A stretch of DNA of 64,000 bases from Hymenobacter sublimis. Its GTDB lineage: Bacteria > Bacteroidota > Bacteroidia > Cytophagales > Hymenobacteraceae. Shown piece after piece: positions 1 through 7,814 of the stretch; the first letter of the stretch is position 1; the number at the start of each line of letters is the position of its first letter. The notes beneath the pieces were generated by a model that searched no databases, had not been told where the DNA came from, and saw only the letters and a program-made list of their open reading frames with translations. The stretch covers positions 1 to 64,000 of the forward strand of contig NZ_CP095849.1 of assembly GCF_023101345.1 (NCBI RefSeq), read 5' to 3'. The translations under genes were made by a program, and so were the position numbers.

Positions 1-249
1 CTGATTTTTCACGTCATGGCCTCGCTGGCGCAGTTTGAAAGCGCCCTCATCAGCCAGCGCGTGCGCGCGGGCATGGCGCGGGCCAAGGCCCAGGGCAAGC
101 ACGTGGCCCGTCCTCGTTTGGCTCAGGCCAAGCAGGAGGCCATTGCCCAGCTGCTGCGCGAAGGCCTGTCCATGAACCAGGTCAGTAAGCAACTGGACGT
201 GGCCTACGGCACCGTCTACAATTACGCCCAGAAGCAAAAGAATGCTTAG
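1..249 (+). CDS. Serine recombinase (resolvase/invertase), C-terminal part
   Basis: The frame is open from the first base, so the gene starts left of the window. The visible part reads LIFHVMASLAQFESALISQR, which is the end of the resolvase catalytic domain and the start of the long E helix. It is followed by a short linker and a Hin/Pin-type helix-turn-helix (about AIAQLLREGLSMNQVSKQLD). Family members use an N-terminal serine to cut and rejoin DNA at res or inversion sites; that serine lies outside the window. Such genes are common on plasmids for dimer resolution or as remains of Tn3-like elements. No terminal inverted repeat was recognised nearby, so its parent element cannot be named. 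Confidence 0.9.
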   Translation: MIFHVMASLAQFESALISQRVRAGMARAKAQGKHVARPRLAQAKQEAIAQLLREGLSMNQVSKQLDVAYGTVYNYAQKQKNA

Positions 250-360
250 CGCGTCCATCCGCCCCGTAGTCAGTGCGGTTATGACCATTTTTGGCCCGCG
301 CCAATGCGGGCGATGCCGGTTGCAATTGAAGGTAACACACATGTTGACATCGCTTATTCC

Positions 361-1689
361 ATGACGTATTCTTTTCCGCTGCTGCTGTTAATGGCCGTCC
401 TTGGTCTGCTGCCGCCGGGTTGCTCCCCGCCTTTCGCGACCAATGAAGCAGACTTACTGCTGGAAAACGGCATGCTAGTCGACCCAGGCACCCAAACGCT
501 GGTCAAACGGACGCTGTTGCTGCGACACGGCCGCGTCGCGCGCGTCTACGTCACCCCACCCGCGAGTTACGCCGGCCCGCGTCTCGACGTCGCCGGCCGG
601 TACCTGTTACCCGGCCTGACCGATATGCACATCCACGCCGTTGGTAACCTCGGTCCCGGTTCCCCGGCCGACACGATGACCGTGGCGGAGGTGACCCGCC
701 GGCAACTTTACTGCGGGGTGATGCGCACACTGGACCTGTTCAACGACGAGGCCCGGGTGTTGGCAGCCCGCAACGCCCAACGCGCCCGCCCCGGTCCCTC
801 GGCCGACCTGTACTGTGCCGGTCCGGCGCTAACCTGTGCGGGGGGGCATGGCACGGAATACGCGATACCCACGCGTACCATCAACTCGCCCGCCGAGGCA
901 ACGCGCGTTGTGAACGCCTTGGCCGCGCAGCACCCCGATGTCGTGAAGGTCATTTACGACCATTACGCCACCTGGATGCCCACCATTGACCAGGCTACCC
1001 TGGTGGCCGCGCTTCGCACCGCTCACCAGCACCGGTTGAAAACCGTGGTGCACGTGGGGACCTGGCAGGACGTACGCGACGCCCTGCAGGCGGGGGCCAC
1101 CGCAGTTACCCACGTACCCCCGGACGCGCTACCCGCCGATATCGGGCCGCTGTTCTTGCGCCACGGGGCCTACTTCATTCCGGCCCTGGCGGTGCAGACC
1201 GAGTTGGCCCACTTCGCCCGCGACAGCAGTTTGCTGGATGACCCCTTGCTGCGGGCCGTGAGCAGCCCGGCCCTCCGCCGGAGTTATCGGTCCGAATCGG
1301 GTTATTCGCCCGGCCTGCAAGCCTTCGTTCGCTGGCAGCGGCAGCACGAGGCCACGGTCCAACAGAGCGTGCGCACACTGGGCCAGCAGGGCGTCCGGCT
1401 GCTCGCGGGCACTGACGCCGGTAATCCGGGCACGTTCCAGGGCTATTCGCTCCATCGGGAATTGGAATTGCTGGCGGCGGCCGGACTCTCCAATTGGGCC
1501 GTGCTCGCGGCGGCCACGACCCAAGCCAGTACTTTTTTTGGCGAACCCGCTGGTTTCGCACCCGGTAGCCCGGCCAATTTTTTGGTGTTGCGGCAGTCCC
1601 CGGTTTCGGCCGTTCAACACGCCCGGGCCATCGACTATATTATTCAACGCGGCCGGCTAATCGACCGTCAAAAATTGCTTACTCCGTAA
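361..1689 (+). CDS. Secreted lipoprotein amidohydrolase (imidazolonepropionase-like)
   Basis: This is a metal-dependent hydrolase of the amidohydrolase superfamily, about 442 residues. The ATG at 361 is preferred to one at 304 because it gives a clean lipoprotein signal: a hydrophobic stretch ending in LLPPGC. The mature enzyme would therefore be anchored in an envelope membrane. Metal-binding residues are visible in order: H90-x-H92 in DMHIH, K196 in DVVKV (the usual carboxylated lysine position), H231, H251 and D352 in AGTDAG. The family hydrolyses C-N bonds in cyclic amides, peptidic amides and related compounds; the substrate cannot be read from the sequence. It stands alone between a recombinase fragment and a broken dehydrogenase gene, so it is probably cargo carried by recombination. 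Confidence 0.85.
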   Translation: MTYSFPLLLLMAVLGLLPPGCSPPFATNEADLLLENGMLVDPGTQTLVKRTLLLRHGRVARVYVTPPASYAGPRLDVAGRYLLPGLTDMHIHAVGNLGPGSPADTMTVAEVTRRQLYCGVMRTLDLFNDEARVLAARNAQRARPGPSADLYCAGPALTCAGGHGTEYAIPTRTINSPAEATRVVNALAAQHPDVVKVIYDHYATWMPTIDQATLVAALRTAHQHRLKTVVHVGTWQDVRDALQAGATAVTHVPPDALPADIGPLFLRHGAYFIPALAVQTELAHFARDSSLLDDPLLRAVSSPALRRSYRSESGYSPGLQAFVRWQRQHEATVQQSVRTLGQQGVRLLAGTDAGNPGTFQGYSLHRELELLAAAGLSNWAVLAAATTQASTFFGEPAGFAPGSPANFLVLRQSPVSAVQHARAIDYIIQRGRLIDRQKLLTP

Positions 1690-1695
1690 GGGCGG

Positions 1696-2418
1696 TTGGG
1701 CAAAACATTTCTTTACCAACCCGGCCCACCTCGCCCCGCTACACCGCCGTCCACTGCGCCATCCCGGCGACCCGATGGCTTAGCGTGTAAATCCGTCCTT
1801 TTGGAAGAAGAACCCCTAGTGTCGGTGGGCCGCCGGCCCTACACCGACCAGCTGAATCTGGCCGCCGCCGGCGTGCAAGTGGACGAGAAGGGCCGCGTGG
1901 TGGTGAACGAGGACCTGAAAACCTCCACGCCGGGCATCTGGGCCATCGGCGACGTGGTGCGTGGGGCCATGCTGGCCCACAAGGCCTCCGACGAGGGCGT
2001 GTACGTGGCCGAGCTCATCGCCGGCAAGTTTCCGGAAATCAACTATTTGCTCATTCCCAACGTGGTTTATACCTGGCCCGAGGTGGCCGGCGTGGGCTAC
2101 ACCGAGGAGCAGCTCAAGGAGCAGGGCAAGGCCTACAAAGCGGGCTCCTATCCGTATTCCGCGTCGGCGCGGGCCGTGGCCGGCGCCGAGGGCGAAGGCC
2201 TGGTCAAGGTGCTCACCGACGCGCAGACCGACGAAATCCTGGGCGTGCACATGATGGGCCCGCGCATTGCCGACATCGTCGCCGAGGCCGTGGGCATCAT
2301 GCACTTCCGCGGCGCGGCCGAGGACGTGGGGTTGATGTCGCACGCCCACCCCACGTACGCCGAAGCCTTCAAGGAAGCCTGCCTGGAAGCGGCCGGCATT
2401 GGGGCGCTGAACCTGTAG
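1696..2418 (+). pseudogene. lpdA: Dihydrolipoamide dehydrogenase, 5'-truncated remnant
   Basis: From about 1810 the frame encodes the C-terminal half of dihydrolipoamide dehydrogenase: the VSVGRRPY segment, the FAD-binding IWAIGDVV motif, and the whole dimerisation domain with the catalytic His-Glu region (SHAHPTYAEAFKEA). The N-terminal FAD domain and the redox-active disulfide motif are missing. The first 35 or so codons (1696 to about 1800) do not resemble the family, which suggests a recombination joint near 1800. A full enzyme is about 465 residues, so this 240-codon frame cannot be active alone. It is probably a chromosomal gene fragment captured during an earlier insertion or deletion. 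Confidence 0.85.
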
Positions 2419-2467
2419 TCGACCGCGGTTGCGTTGGCTTTCCTTGGGTTGCGTGGCAGACGGAAAA

Positions 2468-2504
2468 AATGCCGGAGCCGGGTCCATCCTGGGCTTCGGC
2501 ATTT
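2468..2504 (+). terminator. Hairpin after the lpdA remnant
   Basis: The arms AAATGCCGGAGCC and GGGCTTCGGCATTT pair with a short central loop, about 50 bp after the lpdA stop. The T-run is short, so this is a moderate terminator candidate. Confidence 0.45.
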
Positions 2505-2536
2505 GTCCCTTGGGGTTGCTGGCTACTCTGAGCGGG

Positions 2537-2971
2537 CTAGCCCCGGGTCAGGACCACCACTTTATGCGAGGGCAGCAGACTGGTGAACCGGGCAGTTACC
2601 TGCCGCTCGGGCGGGCCCGGATGCCGCACCAGCAGCCGGGGCCACAGCCCGAACCACCCGGTTGACCATTCCGCGGTGGCGGGGGCACGCGCCGGTAACG
2701 CGTGGGCGTGCTGCTTTACCTGCGTGAAGGCTGCCGGGTCCAGCCGCAGCGTCACCTGGTAGAGCGAAAACGTCGGCTTCTCGAACACGGCCGTGAGTTG
2801 ATACAAAGGGCCTTTTACAATCAGGTAACTGCGGCCCAGCCGCTCGGGCACCTGCCGCGTGGCCGTGGCCAGCGGCTTGAGCCGGCGCAGCACCTCGTCC
2901 GGGGGCATGGCTTCCGCCTGAAGCAGCGTGAGCAGCAAATCGAACAGGGCAGCAGGCGTGGTAGCGGGCAT
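2537..2971 (-). CDS. Hypothetical protein, 144 aa
   Basis: This protein matches no family I recognise. It starts MPATTPAALFDLLLTLLQAE and has a helical first third followed by an alternating pattern typical of beta strands. There is no signal peptide, membrane segment or Cys cluster. It is transcribed divergently from the cation diffusion facilitator gene at 3060, and its start codon lies 88 bp from that gene's start. Codon use and GC content look like those of its neighbours. It is probably expressed, but its function cannot be stated. Confidence 0.55.
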   Translation of the reverse strand: MPATTPAALFDLLLTLLQAEAMPPDEVLRRLKPLATATRQVPERLGRSYLIVKGPLYQLTAVFEKPTFSLYQVTLRLDPAAFTQVKQHAHALPARAPATAEWSTGWFGLWPRLLVRHPGPPERQVTARFTSLLPSHKVVVLTRG

Positions 2972-3059
2972 AGGAAACGCGTTATGGAACGGTCAGGAGT
3001 GGCCGCAACTTACCACCGTACAAGCAAAGGCCGGCATTAATCATCTATCGTACACCAGC

Positions 3060-3854
3060 ATGAACAAGTCCGTTTTCCGGGTAAGCAAAATGGATTGCCC
3101 TTCCGAGGAGCAGATGATTCGCATGAAACTCAGCGGCCAGGAAGGGATTGAAGGCTTGCAATTCGACCTTGCCAACCGGCAGCTGACCGTCTTTCACGCC
3201 GGCGCGGTCGAGCCGCTGGCCGCCTCGTTGAACGACTTGCGGCTGGACAGCTCCCTGCTCTCGAGCGCCGACGCCGGGCTGGCGGAACTCACCGAAGAAG
3301 CCCCGAACGACCGGCGCCTGTTGTGGACCGTGCTGCTCATCAACGCCGGTTTCTTCGTCGTGGAAATCATCGCCGGCCTGCTGGCGCAGTCCATGGGCTT
3401 GCTGGCCGACGCGCTGGACATGCTGGCCGACGCGCTGGTTTACGGCCTGGCCCTGTACGCCGTGGGACGGGCCGCCAACGCGCAAAAGCGCATTGCCCGC
3501 GTCAGCGGCTACTTTCAGCTGGCGTTAGCCATCGGCGGCCTGGTGGAAGTTATCCGGCGCTTCCTCGGGGGCGAAAAAGAGCCGGACTTTGCTATGATGA
3601 TGGGCATTTCGGTTTTGGCCCTGCTCGGCAACGGGGCCTCCCTGCTGCTGCTGCAACGCTCCCGCAGCCAGCAGGCGCACATGCAGGCCAGTCAGATTTT
3701 CACCTCCAACGACGTCATCGCCAACCTCGGCGTCATCCTGGCGGGGGCCCTGGTGTATGTTACCGGCTCGGCCCTGCCCGACCTGGTGGTGGGCCTGGTC
3801 GTCTTTGCCCTCGTGGCCCGCGGCGCCTTCCGCATCTTCCAGTTATCGAAGTAA
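3060..3854 (+). CDS. Cation diffusion facilitator with N-terminal HMA-like domain
   Basis: This predicted inner-membrane metal transporter of the CDF family has 264 residues. The ATG at 3060 is chosen because the N-terminus then starts with a heavy-metal-associated-like fold (MNKSVFRVSKMDCPSEEQ). The frame stays open upstream, but that stretch overlaps the divergent gene and is not conserved-looking. From about residue 85 there are several membrane helices. The second carries LLADALDMLADAL, the CDF transport-site pattern with paired Asp residues; a later helix has SNDVIANLG, where the equivalent His is replaced by Asn. Other family members export Zn, Co, Fe or Mn from the cytosol. The long C-terminal cytosolic domain is absent. 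Its location beside metal-resistance genes fits a detoxification role; the metal is unknown. Confidence 0.85.
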   Translation: MNKSVFRVSKMDCPSEEQMIRMKLSGQEGIEGLQFDLANRQLTVFHAGAVEPLAASLNDLRLDSSLLSSADAGLAELTEEAPNDRRLLWTVLLINAGFFVVEIIAGLLAQSMGLLADALDMLADALVYGLALYAVGRAANAQKRIARVSGYFQLALAIGGLVEVIRRFLGGEKEPDFAMMMGISVLALLGNGASLLLLQRSRSQQAHMQASQIFTSNDVIANLGVILAGALVYVTGSALPDLVVGLVVFALVARGAFRIFQLSK

Positions 3855-4074
3855 GCACGGGCTAGGCCGGGGGTGAACATTCAAGTTATTTTGCTTACCC
3901 CCTACCTGGCTGTGGGTAGCAAGGGGGCCATCCCGTTGCTGGCGAAAAAAGTCGGGCTCCCACTCTGCTAACCAGCCAGCCTCTGTTCAGGTGGGGGCAC
4001 CATCCGCCTGAACCCGTTTCTTGTAGCGCCCTAAATTCGCTTATTCTCCGCTAGTTGGTTAGCCTGTAAAAATT

Positions 4075-4746
4075 ATGCTGCGATTTATTTATGTGTCCGG
4101 CCTGTTCGGGGCGCTGCTTACAACCAGTTGCAACGCCCGACGCGATACCGACGAACACGAGCAGGAAACCCACCGCACCGAAGCTAAACCAGCACCCGTC
4201 GCCATTCGGCCCAACCTGGCTGATTCCCTGCAGCTCATGGTTCGGCAGTTGGATACGGCCCGGCTCATCGGTTGCTATGATGAGGACTTCGCCCGCTTGA
4301 TGAGCCTGCACCACGCCGGGGCCCAGCGCCTGGCCGCGGTACAGATTTCTCAGGGCAAGGACTCCACCCTGCGGGCCATGGCCCAGCACGTGGTCAAAAG
4401 CCACGAAAAGGACACCCACGTGCTGACCCTGGCCCTGCGCCGCGACCCGCCGGGGGGCCAGGAGTACCGGCCCGGCAACGCCCGTGACCCGTTTGTGCGG
4501 CGCATCACGGCGGCGCTGGCCCCGCTGCGCCAGCTGCCCCCGCGGCCCGGCAGCGTCGACGCGGACTTTGCCACGCTCATGCAGCTGCACCACCGCAGCG
4601 GCGTGGCCCTGGCCCAAACCGAGCTGGCCTTTGGCCGAAACGCCGAAGTAAAGGATGCCGCCCGCCGCATCGTCCGCGACCAGCAGCAGGAAATCCGGCA
4701 GTTTCAGCGCTGGCTGCGGGCCCATACCGCTACTTCTGGCAGGTAA
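4075..4746 (+). CDS. DUF305 lipoprotein, two-repeat form
   Basis: This envelope lipoprotein of 223 residues has a signal peptide ending LLTTSC. The rest is an internal duplication of the DUF305 unit: DFARLMSLHHAGAQRLAA at about residues 70-90 and DFATLMQLHHRSGVALAQ at about 165-183. Each is followed by a helix ending in K/R-D-x-Q-x-E. DUF305 proteins are ferritin-like helical bundles that often sit in copper and silver resistance loci, and the paired HH with Met or Asp residues is thought to bind metal. The function of this copy is inferred from the family. Two more DUF305 genes lie at 38573 and 44778; unlike them it lacks the TGTA/ATGCAAG promoter element. Confidence 0.85.
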   Translation: MLRFIYVSGLFGALLTTSCNARRDTDEHEQETHRTEAKPAPVAIRPNLADSLQLMVRQLDTARLIGCYDEDFARLMSLHHAGAQRLAAVQISQGKDSTLRAMAQHVVKSHEKDTHVLTLALRRDPPGGQEYRPGNARDPFVRRITAALAPLRQLPPRPGSVDADFATLMQLHHRSGVALAQTELAFGRNAEVKDAARRIVRDQQQEIRQFQRWLRAHTATSGR

Positions 4747-4868
4747 CTCTTACCGAAACCCGGCAGTCCCGGTTGTTCCCTGACCGAGGACTTGGAGGCA
4801 GCTCATGGGAACACAGGTTGGCAGCCGGGCCGGGGCACGCTGGCTGGCCGGCCAAGCACGACCGCACC

Positions 4869-5495
4869 TTACCGCAACGGGCGGCGGGGCGCAAGCGGCG
4901 CGGTAACATCGAGGGCCACTTGACCGGCCGCGAGCAGGGGCGCGCCGCGCAAACCGGGGTCCTGATAATAAGGCCGGATTTCCAGGCGCAGCAGGTGCTG
5001 GCCCACCGCTAGGGCGCGGGCGCCGCCGTTGGCCAGAAACCGGTCCCAGAGCAGCGGCCCCCAGTTGTCGGCTGACTCGCCGTTCTCCGGGCCTAGTAAC
5101 GCTTGCTGCAGCACCGTTTCCGTGCTTTTCGCGGCTGGCGTGAAGGTGCCGGGAGACAAGTTGGCGAGGTAGACCAGGTGGGCATCCACGTAAAAGCCAA
5201 CCTGGTACGTGCCGGTTCTTGCCAGCGCTTGCACGGGCACGTGAGGGGCAGCGCGTTGCAGGGCGCGGACGAGGGGAGCGTTCAGGAAAGCTGTCAGGAA
5301 CAGCTGGCTGTGGGGATGCAGGGGGTAGGTCCGTAACCCAATGTAGGCAGCCCCTGTTTGGCCGGGGTCGGCAACAGCCGCCGCGCTAAACCGGATTTCC
5401 CCAACAGGAATCCGGTGGGGATGCCGAGCGGGGTGCTGGGCTATGAGCGGGACCGCGTGAAGCACCAGCAGCCAAAACAGCAAAAACGGTTTCAT
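4869..5495 (-). CDS. Secreted hypothetical protein, 208 aa
   Basis: I do not recognise the family. The Met at 5495 is taken as the start because it gives a typical signal peptide (MKPFLLFWLLVLHAVPLIAQ); an upstream Met at 5531 would bury that signal. The mature part has an alternating hydrophobic pattern, no Cys, and a C-terminal segment HLLRLEIRPYY that looks like a beta-sandwich edge. It is divergent from arsR, and its predicted promoter (TAAGTTTG at 5555-5548 on the minus strand) lies only 15 bp from the arsR -7 element. It may therefore be controlled by ArsR, although nothing in the protein itself points to arsenic. Confidence 0.65.
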   Translation of the reverse strand: MKPFLLFWLLVLHAVPLIAQHPARHPHRIPVGEIRFSAAAVADPGQTGAAYIGLRTYPLHPHSQLFLTAFLNAPLVRALQRAAPHVPVQALARTGTYQVGFYVDAHLVYLANLSPGTFTPAAKSTETVLQQALLGPENGESADNWGPLLWDRFLANGGARALAVGQHLLRLEIRPYYQDPGLRGAPLLAAGQVALDVTAPLAPRRPLR

Positions 5496-5547
5496 AAGCC
5501 CGGGAGCGTAGAAAAAAAGTGGCGAAGCCAAAAAAACATCTATGGCG

Positions 5548-5578
5548 CAAACTTACGTCATTCAATGTCGTATATTTG
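5548..5578. promoter_or_regulatory. Divergent promoters of arsR and the secreted-protein gene
   Basis: Two perfect matches to the Bacteroidota -7 element TAnnTTTG face away from each other: TATATTTG at 5571-5578 on the plus strand, 22 bp before arsR, and TAAGTTTG at 5555-5548 on the minus strand, about 50 bp before the gene at 5495. A near-repeat, TTACGTCATTCAAT at 5553-5566 and TTGCGTCATACTTCAT at about 5576-5591, spans the plus-strand -7 element and is a candidate ArsR operator. Confidence 0.65.
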
Positions 5579-5600
5579 CGTCATACTTCATAGTTCGCTC

Positions 5601-5951
5601 ATGACCTACGCCAAAACCGCCGCGTTCACTGCGGAGCAACAGCAGCTGGCCCGGGTGGCCAAAGCCCTGGCGCACCCGGCGCGGGTGGCCATCATCCAGC
5701 TGCTGGCCAGCAAGCAAACCTGCATTTCCGGTGACATCGCCGCCGAGTTGCCGCTCTCGCGCACGACCGTCTCGCAGCACCTGCAGGAGCTCAAGGCCCT
5801 GGACCTGATTCGGGGCGAGATTGACGGGCTCACGGTCTGCTACTGCCTCAACACCGAGCTGCTGCGGCAAGTCCACCAGCATTTTACCGCCTTTTTCATC
5901 GAGGCCACGACGGGCGCAGCCTGCGGGCCGGCCGATGCCTGTGCCTGCTAA
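5601..5951 (+). CDS. arsR: ArsR-family arsenic-responsive repressor
   Basis: This winged-helix repressor of the ArsR/SmtB family has 116 residues. The core runs from AKALAHPARVAIIQLLASK through the recognition helix LSRTTVSQHLQELK and wing LIRGEIDGLTVCYCL. The start at 5601 is chosen because the -7 promoter element lies immediately upstream and an ATG at 5565 would overlap it. It lacks the classical ELCVCDL metal site: the equivalent segment is KQTCISGDI with one Cys. Candidate thiol ligands are CYC in the wing and a C-terminal CGPADACAC tail, which would be a different sensing geometry from the E. coli protein. It heads the ars operon and most likely represses it. Confidence 0.88.
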   Translation: MTYAKTAAFTAEQQQLARVAKALAHPARVAIIQLLASKQTCISGDIAAELPLSRTTVSQHLQELKALDLIRGEIDGLTVCYCLNTELLRQVHQHFTAFFIEATTGAACGPADACAC

Positions 5952-5980
5952 TTGACTCCATAACCTTAGCCTTCCCAACC

Positions 5981-6439
5981 ATGAAAATCTCCGAAATGAA
6001 GCAGACCCTGGCCGGGCTGGAAAGCGTCAACTTCCGCCTGCCCAGCGGGGAGCACCTGCCCGCCCACTTCCACGTGACCGAAGTGGGCCTGGTGAGCAAG
6101 CATTTTATTGACTGCGGCGGCACCGAGCGCAAAGAGACGGTGGCCAACTTCCAGCTGTGGGAAGCCGGCGACTACGACCACCGCCTCGCGCCGCAGAAAT
6201 TCCTGCACATCCTCAACCTGTCCGAGCGCATCCTGGGCAGCGAGGACCTGAACATTGAGGTGGAGTACCAGCAGGCCACGATTGGCAAGTTCGGACTCCA
6301 GTTCGACGGCACCGACTTCGTGCTGACTCCGAAGCAGACGGCCTGCCTGGCGCAGGATGCCTGCGGCATTCCCGACGCGCAGCCGTTTGCCCTGCCGCAG
6401 TTGCAGATGGCCTGCACGCCCGGCGGCGGGTGCTGCTAA
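5981..6439 (+). CDS. DUF6428 family protein of the ars operon
   Basis: This protein of 152 residues begins MKISEMKQTLAGLESVNFRL and has the features I associate with DUF6428, a family seen next to arsR in Bacteroidota. It contains PAHFHVTEVGLV and HFIDCGG early, and a Cys-rich C-terminus (ACLAQDACGIP and TPGGGCC) that could bind arsenite or another thiophilic ion. No catalytic motif is evident and there is no signal peptide, so it should be cytosolic. It starts 29 bp after arsR and is clearly co-transcribed. A role as arsenic-binding or handling protein is an inference from the Cys residues and the location. Confidence 0.75.
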   Translation: MKISEMKQTLAGLESVNFRLPSGEHLPAHFHVTEVGLVSKHFIDCGGTERKETVANFQLWEAGDYDHRLAPQKFLHILNLSERILGSEDLNIEVEYQQATIGKFGLQFDGTDFVLTPKQTACLAQDACGIPDAQPFALPQLQMACTPGGGCC

Positions 6440-6521
6440 ACGCCCAATGAAACGGCGCTGCCTTTTGCGGGTGGCGCCGTTTTGCTACCCCGTGTCCCGA
6501 CCTACCTTCTTACACCTGCTG

Positions 6522-7295
6522 ATGACAATTGCCTTTTTCTCCGACGTGCACGGCAACCTGCCGGCCCTGGAAGCGGTGCTGGCCGATATAGAGCAGCGCC
6601 GCCCGGATATGATATTTTGCCTGGGCGACCTGGTGGGCTACGCGCCCTGGCCTAACGAAGTGGTGAACGAGGTGCGGCGGCGGGGCATCCCCACGCTGGC
6701 CGGCAACTACGACCAAGGCATTGGGCTGGCCAGCGAGAACTGCGGCTGCGCCTACAAAACCGACACGGAGAAAGACCTGGGCGCGCAGAGCATTGCCTTC
6801 ACCAACCAGGTGGTGGGTCCAGACGAGCGGCGCTATTTGCGCTATTTGCCTAAGCACATGCGCCTGGACTTCCAAGAGGAACCCTGCACGCTGAGCGTGC
6901 TGATGGTGCACGGCTCGCCCCGTAAAATCAACGAGTACCTATTTGAAGACCGGCCTGAGAGCAGCTTTCTGCGAATTTTAGAAGAAGCGGGTGCCGATAT
7001 CATGCTCTTTGGCCACACCCACAAGCCCTACCACCGCACGTTTGCCTACGAGCACGCGGGGGAAACGCGCTACCGGCACGCGCTCAACATCGGCTCGGTG
7101 GGCAAGCCCAAGGACGGCGACCCGCGGGCGGCCTACCAACTGCTGCACCTGGACGAGCACACGAAACTGACGGACCCCAACAGCGTGCGCTCGGAGCTGG
7201 TGCGGGTAGAATATGACGTGGAGAAAGCGGCCCAAGCCGTGGAGGCCTCGCCGCTGCCGAACGAATACGCCGACATGCTGCGCAAGGCCTATTAA
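6522..7295 (+). CDS. Metallophosphoesterase (calcineurin-like) in the ars operon
   Basis: This cytosolic phosphoesterase has 257 residues. The start at 6522 places the first family motif at the N-terminus: D8-x-H10 in FFSDVHGN. The other four motifs follow in order: CLGDLVGYAP, AGNYD (His of the usual GNHD replaced by Tyr), VHGSPR and FGHTHKP, with LNIGSVGKPKDGDPRAAY near the C-terminus as in YfcE/diadenosine tetraphosphatase-like proteins. These residues bind two divalent metals for phosphoester hydrolysis. It lies between DUF6428 and arsN with small gaps, so it belongs to the arsenic operon. Its substrate there is unknown; there is no arsenate reductase in this operon. Confidence 0.85.
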   Translation: MTIAFFSDVHGNLPALEAVLADIEQRRPDMIFCLGDLVGYAPWPNEVVNEVRRRGIPTLAGNYDQGIGLASENCGCAYKTDTEKDLGAQSIAFTNQVVGPDERRYLRYLPKHMRLDFQEEPCTLSVLMVHGSPRKINEYLFEDRPESSFLRILEEAGADIMLFGHTHKPYHRTFAYEHAGETRYRHALNIGSVGKPKDGDPRAAYQLLHLDEHTKLTDPNSVRSELVRVEYDVEKAAQAVEASPLPNEYADMLRKAY

Positions 7296-7307
7296 CTTAT
7301 TTCTGCC

Positions 7308-7802
7308 ATGACGATTCTTCCGATGACCGAAGCCCACTGGCCGGCGGTTAAGGCCATTTACGAAGCGGGCATTGCCACGGGCAATGCTACGTTTGAAACG
7401 CAGGCGCCCGCTTGGGAGGCCTGGGACCGGGCCCACCTGGGCCACAGCCGGCTGGTGGCGGTGGACGAGGCCGGAACGGTGCGGGGCTGGGCGGCGCTCT
7501 CGCCGGTATCGAGCCGCTGCGTGTACGGCGGGGTGGCCGAAATCAGTGTCTACATCGCGGCCGAAGCCCGGGGCCAGGGGCTGGGCCGGCAGCTGCTGCA
7601 GGCGCTGATTGCGGAGTCGGAAGCGCACGGCATCTGGACGCTGCAGGCCGGCACGTTTGAAGAAAACACGGCCAGCATAGCCCTGCACACGCAAGCCGGG
7701 TTCCGGGTCATTGGGCACCGCGAACGAATTGGCCAGCACCACGGCGCGTGGCGCAATACGGTGCAGATGGAACGGCGCAGCCCGACCGTTGGCGTCGATT
7801 AA
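7308..7802 (+). CDS. arsN: GNAT N-acetyltransferase, ArsN-like
   Basis: This single-domain GNAT enzyme has 164 residues and belongs to the phosphinothricin acetyltransferase group: an early IYEAGIATGNATFET, a central YGGVAEISVYIAAEARGQGL containing the acetyl-CoA binding R-G-Q-G-L, and the late FRVIGHRERIGQHHGAWRNT. In arsenic operons such proteins (ArsN) acetylate the arsenic antibiotic arsinothricin or related organoarsenicals. It starts 12 bp after the phosphoesterase and ends 12 bp before the ACR3 pump gene, so co-expression is near certain. Assignment as ArsN rather than a generic PAT rests on this context. Confidence 0.8.
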   Translation: MTILPMTEAHWPAVKAIYEAGIATGNATFETQAPAWEAWDRAHLGHSRLVAVDEAGTVRGWAALSPVSSRCVYGGVAEISVYIAAEARGQGLGRQLLQALIAESEAHGIWTLQAGTFEENTASIALHTQAGFRVIGHRERIGQHHGAWRNTVQMERRSPTVGVD

Positions 7803-7814
7803 CTCCTACTTTTG

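Noticed and set aside
4068..4079. AAAATTATGCTG at the first DUF305 gene as an eighth bipartite element
   Set aside because: It contains the start codon of the gene itself and has no TGTA 15 bp downstream and no -7 element at the right distance.
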